A DNA stretch of 64,000 nt from an uncultured Barnesiella sp. (GTDB lineage Bacteria; Bacteroidota; Bacteroidia; Bacteroidales; Barnesiellaceae). Below the pieces are notes generated by a model, which was not told where the DNA came from, made no database searches, and saw only the letters and a program-made list of their open reading frames with translations. Location: contig CALUFO010000005.1 in the NCBI GenBank assembly GCA_944320015.1, positions 24,001 to 88,000 of the forward strand. Reading direction: 5' to 3'. Below, piece by piece: positions 51,828 through 60,144 of this stretch (position 1 is the first letter of the stretch; the number at the start of each line of letters is the position of its first letter). The position numbers were made by a program, and so were the translations under genes.

Positions 51828-53069
51828 CTATTTTTTCAGTTGGTCGGCAACGTACAATGCGGTCAGCAGGGAAACTCCGGCGCCACACCCTTCTTGAAGG
51901 GCGTCGAATCCGCTCAACACGGAGCCGATAGCATATACATTATCTTGCACTTTTCCGTTAATCTTGATTCTGAACCGCTCGTCGGTGGCGACACCGAAGG
52001 TGCGGTACCGCTGCGGCTCGAAGACCGATGCGTTGTACCAGTTGTTGCGGTTGGGGTCGAAATCGACGTCGGCGCCGAATACCGGTTCTCTCACACCGTC
52101 CATGCTCGCCCATAATCCGTTGCTGAAAAAACTGCCCGAAGCCAGCACGAAATGGTTGGCGCGCAGGGCTATGTCGCCGTGGTTGACCGTAGAGATGGCA
52201 TAGACCTTCCCGTCGCCTGTCTCGGCCGTTGTGGCGCTGTCGCCCAGCATGTAGAAGCCGCCGGCCAACTCGAACACCCGGCGAAGCCGTTTTTGGGTGC
52301 GGATTCCCGGTACCGAGGGCGGCATGGTGGGAACGATACATACCGGCGTCGGTATTTGTCGTTTGAGCGTTTGGAGGGGAGCCGGCGAGGATAACCCGAA
52401 TACGGCGGGCAGTGCGATCACGTCGCACGACGAGGCTTGCTCGTTGAGCCGGCTGGCCAACGCATGGAGCGTATTTTCGTTTTCCAAGATGCGGGCGATG
52501 TTTGCCGATCGCATTTCCGTGGGGCTTTGACGTAGCTTCTCAAATTCGGGAAGGGATACCGACACGATTTTGCATGCCGCTCCATTCCCTTCAAACGCGT
52601 CGGCGATAAACTTGGTGTTGAAGTCGAGAAAACCGGCGATGTTTACCAGCAATATTTTCTTCCCGATTACATCGGTGGCGTTTTTCAAGCAGGTGAAATC
52701 GGCCAGCGTAAGCCATGTGGGCATGGTGGTGCCCATAGGGGTGATGCGGTAGGAGTTCTGTTTCGAGTCGCCTTGCACCTCGACACCCGAGTCCAGCAGC
52801 AGTTGCTTGGCCTCTTGGGCATAGAAGGCAAATTGGTCGCCAATCTTGGCATAGGGGTGCTTAGGGTCGAGCGAGCGGACGGCTTCTTCGGGATTGGCCA
52901 CGGCAGTCCCGTCGGGCAATTCGTTCAGCAAATCGAATGACCCCGAAGAAAAATGCAATGCACTTTGACCGGCCGAGACGATCGCGCATTTGAATCCTCG
53001 GTTTTGCAGCCTGATGCCGCAAGCCAGTCCGGCCAATCCTCCACCAATAATTACCGTATCGAATTTCAT
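51828..53069 (-). CDS. glpB: Anaerobic glycerol-3-phosphate dehydrogenase subunit B
   Basis: 413 residues. FDTVIIGGGLAGLACGIRLQNRG is the FAD-binding dinucleotide fold. HFSSGSFDLLNELPDG, MGTTMPTWLTL and ALQEGCGAGVSLLTAL match GlpB. It is the small FMN/FAD subunit of the GlpABC complex. Its start overlaps the glpA stop by 4 bases. Confidence 0.94.
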   Translation of the reverse strand: MKFDTVIIGGGLAGLACGIRLQNRGFKCAIVSAGQSALHFSSGSFDLLNELPDGTAVANPEEAVRSLDPKHPYAKIGDQFAFYAQEAKQLLLDSGVEVQGDSKQNSYRITPMGTTMPTWLTLADFTCLKNATDVIGKKILLVNIAGFLDFNTKFIADAFEGNGAACKIVSVSLPEFEKLRQSPTEMRSANIARILENENTLHALASRLNEQASSCDVIALPAVFGLSSPAPLQTLKRQIPTPVCIVPTMPPSVPGIRTQKRLRRVFELAGGFYMLGDSATTAETGDGKVYAISTVNHGDIALRANHFVLASGSFFSNGLWASMDGVREPVFGADVDFDPNRNNWYNASVFEPQRYRTFGVATDERFRIKINGKVQDNVYAIGSVLSGFDALQEGCGAGVSLLTALYVADQLKK

Positions 53070-54691
53070 TCCTCTTCCATTTTATTCATTCCACATATCC
53101 CGCTGTACACCCATTGGGTATATTCGCTCTCTCGCAACGCCTCGCCCCAAGCTATGGGATACATTCCTTTCCAACGTTCGTTCAGGAATTTTGCCAAATC
53201 GGCTTTGGCTTGATGGGCGCAATTGTGAGCTTCGCCCAACAGTCCGGCGGCGCGGCAGGCGCAAAGCTCGCCTTGGCAGGTGCCCATGCCCACCCGGGTG
53301 CGGTGGCGCAGGTCTTCCATATTGTGCACGTCGAGCTCTTTTAGAGCATATTGTACTTCGCCTACCGATACATCTTCACACTCGCACACCAAGCTGTTGT
53401 CGAGCTCGTTGGACGAGGCGATTCTCGAAGCCATATCGCCGTGGCGGCCTACCGTCGAGCGTTTGATACGGTTCGAGAGGTCGTATGTTTTTCCGGTGGG
53501 CATCGGTTCTTCGCTGCGGGAGCCCGGCAGCGGCTCGGTCATTGTCACGCACGGTTTTTCGATACCCAGTTTCTTGCAAGCCAAATCGGTAGCCCATTCG
53601 GCCATCAGGCGGTAGGTCATCAATTTCCCGCCGGTAATGGTCGCAAATCCGGCGACACCGTCGCGCGTCTCGTGGTCGAGCAGGACTATGCCGCGGCTGA
53701 TGTTGCGCCCCGACGGGTCGTCGTCGGCGGCCACCAACGGGCGAACACCGGCATATGCCCGCAAAATACGGGTCGTAGCCAAGGCCGGTGCCAGTTTTTG
53801 TCCTTCGCGGAGGAGCAAATCCACCTCTTCGGGGGTTACCCTCATATTGTCTACTTCGTCAAACCCGACGTGGCTCGATGTGGTCCCGATCAAGCAAATG
53901 GTGTCGCCGGGAACCAATATGTCGGCGTCGGCCGGTTTGCGGCAGCGGTTGAGTACAATGTTGTTTACACGGTGCCCAAAGATGAGCAACGACCCTTTGG
54001 AGGGGAACATGCCTATCTTTATGCCGGCCATTTCGGCGATTCCGTGTCCCCAGATTCCGGCGGCGTTGATAGTCAACGGGGCATAATATTTGCGAGTCTC
54101 TTTGCTCTTGTGGTCGACGACGGTCACGCCCATTACACGGTCTTGCTCTTTGAGCAGTTCCACCACTTCGTGGTAAACCAATATTTTGGCGCCGTGGGCT
54201 TTGGCGTCGATGATGTTGGCCAACGTCAGGCGGAACGGGTCGACCGAGCCGTCGGGAACTTTCACGGCGCCGATCAACGTCGGGTTCACCGAAGGCTCCA
54301 TGCGGCGAGCCTCGGCCGGGTCGATAATTTGGGCGTCGATTCCCGCCGCGTGGCACGACTCGACAAATTTCGATTGAAAATTTATGTCGTCTTCGGGGAG
54401 CGATATGAACAGACCGTCGTTTTCCTCGACGCAATGTCTTGCGATTTTTCGAAGAATCATGTTCTCTTTGATACATTCGGCCGCCGATTCTTTGTCGGTG
54501 ACTGCATAGCGGGCGCCGCTGTGCAGCAATCCGTGGTTGCGGCCGGTCGCACCTGCTGCAAAATCGAAACGCTCGATCAGCAACACTTTCATGCCGCGCA
54601 AGGCGCAGTCGCGCGCGGTTCCCGCTCCTGTGATACCGCCACCGATGATAATGACATCAAATTCGTTGTTTTCGTTGTTGTCGTTCTTCAT
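53066..54691 (-). CDS. glpA: Anaerobic glycerol-3-phosphate dehydrogenase subunit A
   Basis: 541 residues. DVIIIGGGITGAGTARDCALRG is the FAD site (near 14-35), with GATGRNHGLLHSGARYA as the GlpA/GlpD signature. The C-terminal BFD-like domain carries four Cys in LVCECEDVSVG and GMGTCQGELCACR, which hold a 2Fe-2S cluster. It oxidises G3P to dihydroxyacetone phosphate. It is first in the glpABCTQ-porin unit and divergent from glpR. Confidence 0.95.
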   Translation of the reverse strand: MKNDNNENNEFDVIIIGGGITGAGTARDCALRGMKVLLIERFDFAAGATGRNHGLLHSGARYAVTDKESAAECIKENMILRKIARHCVEENDGLFISLPEDDINFQSKFVESCHAAGIDAQIIDPAEARRMEPSVNPTLIGAVKVPDGSVDPFRLTLANIIDAKAHGAKILVYHEVVELLKEQDRVMGVTVVDHKSKETRKYYAPLTINAAGIWGHGIAEMAGIKIGMFPSKGSLLIFGHRVNNIVLNRCRKPADADILVPGDTICLIGTTSSHVGFDEVDNMRVTPEEVDLLLREGQKLAPALATTRILRAYAGVRPLVAADDDPSGRNISRGIVLLDHETRDGVAGFATITGGKLMTYRLMAEWATDLACKKLGIEKPCVTMTEPLPGSRSEEPMPTGKTYDLSNRIKRSTVGRHGDMASRIASSNELDNSLVCECEDVSVGEVQYALKELDVHNMEDLRHRTRVGMGTCQGELCACRAAGLLGEAHNCAHQAKADLAKFLNERWKGMYPIAWGEALRESEYTQWVYSGICGMNKMEEE

Positions 54692-54744
54692 GGTTTTACA
54701 CCTTATTTATATTATTATAAAACCGTATGGGTTTCATTGCGCAA

Positions 54745-54752
54745 CAAATATA
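54745..54752 (-). promoter_or_regulatory. glp operon -7 box
   Basis: TATATTTG on the minus strand, with a TTCG about 19 bases upstream at the -33 place. It serves glpA, 54 bases away. A plus-strand TATTTTTG at 54788-54795 could serve glpR. Confidence 0.5.
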
Positions 54753-54930
54753 TATACTTTTTTAATACAAACGAAACTTTTTCGTATTATTTTTGTCATG
54801 AGAATGAAATATTTTTCAAATCGAAATGTAATATCGCTGTATTTTGGGCGAAATTATGTTATGAAACATATCGCAATTCGAAAGTAAACGGGCTGCAATT
54901 CAGTTCTTTTAACAGAAAAAAGGTATTTTA

Positions 54931-54959
54931 TTCGTGCAGATTGACGTAACTTGCACGAA
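54931..54959 (+). promoter_or_regulatory. Probable GlpR operator or leader dyad
   Basis: TTCGTGCA (54931-54938), 13 bases, TGCACGAA (54952-54959): a perfect 8-bp dyad, with TTTTAT and ATAAAA extending it. It lies 17 bases before the glpR ATG, so it may autoregulate glpR or fold in its mRNA. Confidence 0.5.
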
Positions 54960-54976
54960 AATAAAAACTTTCAATC

Positions 54977-55756
54977 ATGACAAAAGAAGAGCGGCATTCA
55001 ATCATACTGGATTTGTTGATGCAACACAATTCTATTCTCGTGACCGAGTTGGCGGAACACTTGAACGTTTCGTCTGTTACGATTCGGAAGGATTTGACCG
55101 ATTTGGAAAAAGAGAAGAAACTGTACCGCAATCACGGCAGGGCCATTTTGATCAATCCGTATATCAACGATCGAAACGTAAACGAAAAGGAAAAGTTTTA
55201 TATCGAAGAAAAACGGCTCATCGGTATGCAGGCTGCCGGTATGATTACCAATAAAGACTCTATTTTGATAGCCTCGGGGACGACGATGCACGCATTGGCG
55301 CGCTGTATCCATGCGACCGAAAAGTTGACGGTAATCACCGCTTCGCTGCAAGTGGCCAATATTTTGTCGAAAGACAAGAATATCGATATTATCCAGTTGG
55401 GTGGAATCCTCCGCCACAGCAGTTTGTCGGTAGTCGGCAAATATGCCGAGGCGGCTTTGTCCGACTTCTCGTGTAGCAAACTCTTTATCGGGGTGGACGG
55501 CATCGATTTGGATTTCGGGATTACGACGACCGATATGATGGAAGCCAGCCTCAACCGGGTGATGATGCAGACGGCGCAGAAAGTGATTGTCCTTGCCGAT
55601 TCGTCGAAATTCGGCCGGAGAGGGTTCAGCAAAATCTCCGATATGGAAGACGTAGACCAGATTATTACCGACTCCAAAGTCTCGCCGGCGACGGCAAAAC
55701 GCATCGAGGAGATGGGCATTGTCCTCACGATTGCCGAGGAACCCTATACCCATTGA
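54977..55756 (+). CDS. glpR: DeoR-family regulator, probable glycerol-3-phosphate repressor
   Basis: 259 residues. The DeoR HTH is KEERHSIILDLLMQHNSILVTELA with NVSSVTIRKDLTDLEKEKKLYRNHG. The sugar-phosphate-binding DeoRC domain follows (IASGTTMHALARCIHATEKLTVIT, QLGGILRHSSLSVVG, FIGVDGIDLDFGITT, VIVLADSSKFGRRGFSKI). It is divergent from the glp operon, as with GlpR in other bacteria, and is probably released by G3P. The symbol is assigned by context. Confidence 0.88.
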   Translation: MTKEERHSIILDLLMQHNSILVTELAEHLNVSSVTIRKDLTDLEKEKKLYRNHGRAILINPYINDRNVNEKEKFYIEEKRLIGMQAAGMITNKDSILIASGTTMHALARCIHATEKLTVITASLQVANILSKDKNIDIIQLGGILRHSSLSVVGKYAEAALSDFSCSKLFIGVDGIDLDFGITTTDMMEASLNRVMMQTAQKVIVLADSSKFGRRGFSKISDMEDVDQIITDSKVSPATAKRIEEMGIVLTIAEEPYTH

Positions 55757-55785
55757 TTGCCGGTCGGGAGAGGCATAGCACCTTT

Positions 55786-55826
55786 GTCGGCGCCGGGGCG
55801 AACTGTCCGGCGCCGACCCGTTTTCC
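55786..55826 (+). terminator. glpR terminator
   Basis: GTCGGCGCCGG (55786-55796) pairs perfectly with CCGGCGCCGAC (55807-55817), followed by CCGTTTTCC. Confidence 0.8.
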
Positions 55827-55913
55827 CCCCTTGTGCATGGCTTTGTTGAGGCCGGGGCGATACCGTTTTTTAGAAGGATTGGCCGTTCTTCAATATGATT
55901 ATCAGATAGAAAG

Positions 55914-55945
55914 TTGGCGATTTTGACAGAATCTTTCTATTTTTG
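55914..55945 (+). promoter_or_regulatory. Bactofilin promoter
   Basis: TTG at 55914-55916, 21 bases, TATTTTTG at 55938-55945. Leader of about 90 bases to 56043. Confidence 0.55.
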
Positions 55946-56042
55946 CATGAGAGAGAACTCCTTTCTCGATACAAAGGCCGTGAAAGCGGCCAATAGGATT
56001 TCGGGCGAAATGTCCCGGACGAAATGAAACAAGTTTGAGATT

Positions 56043-56408
56043 ATGGCAAAGGACAATGCGTTTTCGGGTATGGCGCACAATGCGCTGACCGCAGAGACTA
56101 CGATCGTAGGAAAAATCGTTTCTCAGAAAGATATTCGTATAGATGGAACTTTGGAAGGCCGGTTGGAGTGCCAAGGCAAAGTCGTCATCGGAGAGACCGG
56201 GCAGGTAATCGGCGACATTGTCGCCGTGAATGCCGAGGTGGTTGGCCGCATCACGGGAAATGTGATGGTCGCCGAGGTGCTGGTTTTGAAAGCCAGTTCG
56301 TCCTTGGAAGGCGATATTCAGGCCCGTCGGTTGGCGATAGAGCCGGGAGCCGTGTTGAACGGGAAGTGTACGATGCTGCAATCGGCCGGCGACGGGAGCG
56401 ATTCTTGA
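56043..56408 (+). CDS. Bactofilin
   Basis: 121 residues. TTIVGKIVSQKDIRIDGTLEGRLECQGKVVIGETGQVIGDIVAVNAEVVGRITGNV is the start of the right-handed beta-helix of the DUF583/bactofilin family, with a repeating hydrophobic-G-x-hydrophobic pattern every 6 residues. Bactofilins polymerise into filaments on the inner membrane and organise shape or wall enzymes. The copper ATPase follows on the same strand 80 bases later, though the roles are unrelated. Confidence 0.93.
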   Translation: MAKDNAFSGMAHNALTAETTIVGKIVSQKDIRIDGTLEGRLECQGKVVIGETGQVIGDIVAVNAEVVGRITGNVMVAEVLVLKASSSLEGDIQARRLAIEPGAVLNGKCTMLQSAGDGSDS

Positions 56409-56488
56409 AAAAACAGCGATTCCCGGCTCGGTGGAGCGAGCAAAATAAGAGAGATGCGTATTAGGATTCTAACCGGAGAGGAAAACGT

Positions 56489-58639
56489 ATGGAAAAACAA
56501 GTAATACCCGTTTTGGAGATGAGTTGCGCCGTGTGTGCGGCGACGGTCGAAAAGACGGTGCGCGAGCTGGCGGGAGTCGATGAGGCTACCGTAAATTTTT
56601 CGGCCAACACCTTACAGGTGCTTTACGACCCTGAAAAAATTTCGTTGAAAGATATGCAGGCGGCTGTCCGTGCCGCCGGATACGATTTGGTCATTTCGGA
56701 AAACGCCGAGGCCGACGCCCTTGACGCCGAGCGCCACCATTATCGTGATTTGAAGCGGCGTACCATAGGCGTTTGGTGTTTCGCCCTGCCGGTAATGGTG
56801 CTGTCGATGATTTTCCACTCTCCTACGCCGCTTGTCGCGTGGGGGTTGATGGCATTGACATTGCCGGTATTGTATTGGGGGCGTTCGTTCTATCTGTCGG
56901 GTTGGAAAGCGATAAGGCAGGGCAGGGCCAATATGGACACATTGGTCATGCTGAGTACCGCCGTGTCGTTCCTGTTCAGCCTGTTCAGCACAATCTATCC
57001 GAGGTTTTGGGTCGATATGGGTTTGGTACCACATGTCTATTACGAGGCGGTGGCGATGATTATCGCTTTTGTCTTGTCGGGGAAATTGCTGGAAGCGAGG
57101 GCGAAACAAAGCACCTCGGCCTCTATCCGCTCGCTCATGGAGTTGCAACCCACCACAGCCCGGCTGGTCGACCAAGACGGCGAAGAGCGTGATGTGCCGG
57201 TGGCCTTGCTGCGCCCCGGCGACAAAGTCGCTGTGCGCCCCGGCGAGAAGATTCCGGTAGACGGAGTCGTGCTGGACGGTGGCTCTTATGTAGACGAAAG
57301 CATGATTAGTGGCGAATCCGAGGCCGTCTCAAAACAACCCGGCGACAAAGTGCTGGCCGGTACGTTGAATCAGCGGGGGGCGTTCTTCTTGCGGGTAGAG
57401 GCTTCGGGCTCCGACACGGTACTCTCGCGCATGGTGCGCATGGTGCGGGAGGCGCAAGGAAGCAAAGCCCCTGTGCAAGGGGTGGTCGATAAAGTGTCGG
57501 CGGTTTTTGTGCCTACCGTGATTGTGTTGTCGTTGCTCACCTTTGTTATTTGGATTGCGGTGGCGGGGTGGAGCATGTTTTCATACGCCTTGTTATCGGC
57601 GGTTTCGGTACTGGTCATCGCATGCCCGTGTGCCCTCGGGTTGGCTACCCCTACGGCGTTGACGGTAGGGATAGGCAAAGGGGCGCAACAACATATCCTC
57701 ATCAAAGACGCTTTCGCCTTGGAGAACATGTGCCGGGTGAATGCCGTCGTGTTGGACAAGACGGGAACGTTGACCGAGGGTGCCCCGCAAGTGGTAGGCG
57801 AAGAACTGTATCCCGGTTTTGAGACTTATGCTTCGGTCTTGTTGGCCGCCGAGATGCGTTCGGAACACCCGTTGGCCTCGTCGCTGGCCGAGCATTTGCG
57901 GCAGAAAGGTTTTGTGCCGGCCGATATATCGGCCTTCGAGAGCCTCACGGGGAAAGGGGTGGTCTGTGAATATGCCGCTTCCCGGTTCTGGGTCGGGAAC
58001 AAAGAACTGGCCGACGAGCGGTTGGCCGTAGCGTCGTCCGACACCTATACGGTATATTTCGGGAAAGAGGATAAACTGTTGGCGACTTTCGAAGTGAAAG
58101 ATGCCTTGAAAGCGACTTCGAGAGAAGCCGTCGAGCAACTGAAACGATGCGGCGCCGAGGTCTATATGCTCACCGGCGACAAAGAGTCGGCGGCTTCGGA
58201 GATTGCCCGCGAGGCCGGAATCGAACATTATCGATGGGGCGTATTGCCCGACGACAAGGAACAGTTTGTCGTGGAGTTGCAGCGGCAAGGGAAATGCGTG
58301 GCCATGGTAGGCGACGGCATCAATGACTCGCAGGCGCTGGCTCGTGCCGATGTGAGTGTGGCGATGGGACGGGGCACCGACGTGGCGATGGACGTGGCGA
58401 TGGTGACTTTGATGAATTCCGATTTGACGTTGTTGCCAAGGGCGATTGCTCTTTCGAGGAAAACGGTTCGGATTATCCGTGAAAACCTTTTCTGGGCTTT
58501 CGGCTACAATGTGGTGTGTATTCCCATTGCGGCGGGGGTGCTTTTCCCCGTAGGGGTTTTGCTCACGCCCATGTGGGCGAGTGCGGCGATGGCGTTCAGT
58601 TCGGTGTCGGTAATCCTCAACAGCCTGCGGTTGCGGTGA
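56489..58639 (+). CDS. copA: Copper-exporting P-type ATPase
   Basis: 716 residues. One N-terminal HMA domain with metal pair C13/C16 (MSCAVCAATVEKTV). Transmembrane helices flank the actuator domain (IPVDGVVLDGG, DESMISGES), then ACPCALGLATP (near 378, Cu+ site), the phosphorylated Asp in DKTGTLTEG (near 421), SEHPLASSL in the N-domain and MVGDGINDSQAL (near 607). A late transmembrane segment with FGYNVVCIPIAAGVLFP supplies the N and Y residues, and MWASAAMAFSSVSVI the M..S. These mark a P1B-1 Cu+ exporter. It is followed 34 bases on by a small HMA protein. Confidence 0.94.
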   Translation: MEKQVIPVLEMSCAVCAATVEKTVRELAGVDEATVNFSANTLQVLYDPEKISLKDMQAAVRAAGYDLVISENAEADALDAERHHYRDLKRRTIGVWCFALPVMVLSMIFHSPTPLVAWGLMALTLPVLYWGRSFYLSGWKAIRQGRANMDTLVMLSTAVSFLFSLFSTIYPRFWVDMGLVPHVYYEAVAMIIAFVLSGKLLEARAKQSTSASIRSLMELQPTTARLVDQDGEERDVPVALLRPGDKVAVRPGEKIPVDGVVLDGGSYVDESMISGESEAVSKQPGDKVLAGTLNQRGAFFLRVEASGSDTVLSRMVRMVREAQGSKAPVQGVVDKVSAVFVPTVIVLSLLTFVIWIAVAGWSMFSYALLSAVSVLVIACPCALGLATPTALTVGIGKGAQQHILIKDAFALENMCRVNAVVLDKTGTLTEGAPQVVGEELYPGFETYASVLLAAEMRSEHPLASSLAEHLRQKGFVPADISAFESLTGKGVVCEYAASRFWVGNKELADERLAVASSDTYTVYFGKEDKLLATFEVKDALKATSREAVEQLKRCGAEVYMLTGDKESAASEIAREAGIEHYRWGVLPDDKEQFVVELQRQGKCVAMVGDGINDSQALARADVSVAMGRGTDVAMDVAMVTLMNSDLTLLPRAIALSRKTVRIIRENLFWAFGYNVVCIPIAAGVLFPVGVLLTPMWASAAMAFSSVSVILNSLRLR

Positions 58640-58673
58640 ATAATATATGTATATATAATAAGGTTTAAAGTAT

Positions 58674-58874
58674 ATGATACAGGTAAAGACTTCGGCGAAA
58701 TGTGCCGGTTGCGTGGCTAAGATAGCCGAGCAGTTGAATGCGTTTTTGACTCCCGATCAATGGAGTGTCGATTTATCTTCCCCCGACAAGGTGCTGACGG
58801 TAACCGCCGACGTGCCTGCCGAGAAAGTCGTCGAGGCCGTGCGCGCCGCCGGCTTCAAGGCTCAATTACTGTAA
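58674..58874 (+). CDS. Small HMA-domain metal chaperone (CopZ-like)
   Basis: 66 residues, a single HMA fold: MIQVKTSAKCAGCVAKIAEQLN has the CxxC pair (C10, C13), and VTADVPAEKVVEAVRAAGFKAQLL the final helix and strand. It lies 34 bases after the copper ATPase, so it probably hands Cu+ to that pump. The usual Met/Gly before the first Cys is replaced by Lys, as in some Bacteroidota members. Its 3' end overlaps the convergent phosphopantetheinyl transferase by 9 bases. Confidence 0.88.
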   Translation: MIQVKTSAKCAGCVAKIAEQLNAFLTPDQWSVDLSSPDKVLTVTADVPAEKVVEAVRAAGFKAQLL

Positions 58875-59513
58875 GGGAACGGCACAAACCAAAACGACCG
58901 TGTCGAAAATGCGGTACCAAAGGGTGTACTCTTTGGCTGCCGCTGTGCGTGTTTCCCGGGCGGTGAAAGTCCCTTCTTTGTCCAACGAAAGGGGCGCCGA
59001 GAGGTGCAAATGCGCTCGGAAGTCGATGCCGCCCTCGGGAATAGCTTTGAAGAGAGCCTCTTTGGCCGACCAGCATAGGTGCAGCCATTCGATATGGGTC
59101 GGGAGGGGTTGCCCATAGGCGTTCAGTTCCTTGTCGTTCAGTACCCGTTCGGCCACTCTTTCCACTTTTGTCCCTATTTGTTCGATGTCTATCCCTATCG
59201 GCACGAGCGGGTGATAGGCTATGGCCACCCATTGCCCGGTGTGGGAAATCGATAGGTATCCGGGGCGGTGGAGCAGATAAGGCTTCCCGCTTTCGGCATA
59301 GGCGATTTGGGCGTCACGGGTTTCTTTCAAGCTGTTCAACAGCAAGCGGGTAGCCGCTTGCTCACAAAATCTTTTGGGCGATAAGCGCCGGCTCTCGATA
59401 AGTTTTCGTTCGTCCTCGGTCAACTGGCTCGTGAGTTCCGCTTGCTCCTCTGTGAGGTGCCACAGAGCGATGCTTGCTCCGAGAGGGGTCGATATGTATT
59501 GGTCGAAAGGCAT
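58866..59513 (-). CDS. 4'-phosphopantetheinyl transferase superfamily protein
   Basis: 215 residues. SISHTGQWVAIAYHPLVPIGIDIEQIGTKVERVA and WLHLCWSAKEALFKAI carry the two Sfp-type Mg2+ and CoA motifs (G(I/V)D(I/V)E and (W/F)..KE...K). It moves phosphopantetheine from CoA to carrier proteins. In Bacteroidota it is often next to gldD/gldE, as here: its start abuts the gldD stop. Confidence 0.9.
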   Translation of the reverse strand: MPFDQYISTPLGASIALWHLTEEQAELTSQLTEDERKLIESRRLSPKRFCEQAATRLLLNSLKETRDAQIAYAESGKPYLLHRPGYLSISHTGQWVAIAYHPLVPIGIDIEQIGTKVERVAERVLNDKELNAYGQPLPTHIEWLHLCWSAKEALFKAIPEGGIDFRAHLHLSAPLSLDKEGTFTARETRTAAAKEYTLWYRIFDTVVLVCAVPLQ

Positions 59514-60131
59514 TTATCGGGCGGGAATTTCGATACTCTCGATGAGGTGGGCGATATGGTTCGAAAGGTCGTCGATCACGGGAGCGATAGAGTCGCTTTT
59601 CCCCGGTTCGTCGAAGTATAGAGACCCCCTCATCAAATAGCGGGCGCTGTCGGTAACGACAAACTGCAAGGGGGTGGCGCTTTCGGCAGAGAGGTCATAG
59701 AGGGTCGCATAAATCCTCTGCTCGTCGTCTTCATAAGAGTTTGCCTGTACAACATCGGGGCGGATACTTTGCCGGTAAACCAAGTCTTTGCTTTCGGAGA
59801 GGAGCCGGTCGAGATTCCCCCGTAGCGTATGGTAGCTGCAATAGAGGGTAGCCCGGTATCGGGGAAACCGTATGTCGAGCCATTGCACATCGTCGCCGTG
59901 CCGCGAGGAGTCGTTGTTGACCGACGCCACCGTCCCCTCGGGAATTTCAAAGGAAATCGACGGTTGTAGCAAATCGGTTCTTTCGTAAGAGCAGGGATAG
60001 GGGTCGATGCGGAAATATCCGTCGGGCAACGGCGTGTATTTTTGGCGGCAGGAGTGTATCCCGGCCGCCATGCCTGCGAGGAGGACACATAATACGATTC
60101 GGGAGAGTCGTTTGTAAACGGGATATTCCAT
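59514..60131 (-). CDS. gldD: Gliding motility lipoprotein GldD
   Basis: 205 residues with a lipoprotein signal ending GIHSCRQ. KYTPLPDGYFRIDPYPCSYERTD is the GldD hallmark (PKP(R/K).Y.RIDFP..Y). The middle matches QWLDIRFPRYRATLYCSYHTLRGNL and the late part ATPLQFVVTDSARYLMRGSLYFD. GldD is needed for gliding and type IX secretion in Flavobacterium; the biochemical role is not settled. It lies 13 bases after gldE. Confidence 0.9.
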   Translation of the reverse strand: MEYPVYKRLSRIVLCVLLAGMAAGIHSCRQKYTPLPDGYFRIDPYPCSYERTDLLQPSISFEIPEGTVASVNNDSSRHGDDVQWLDIRFPRYRATLYCSYHTLRGNLDRLLSESKDLVYRQSIRPDVVQANSYEDDEQRIYATLYDLSAESATPLQFVVTDSARYLMRGSLYFDEPGKSDSIAPVIDDLSNHIAHLIESIEIPAR

Positions 60132-60144
60132 AGGTGCGACCGAT

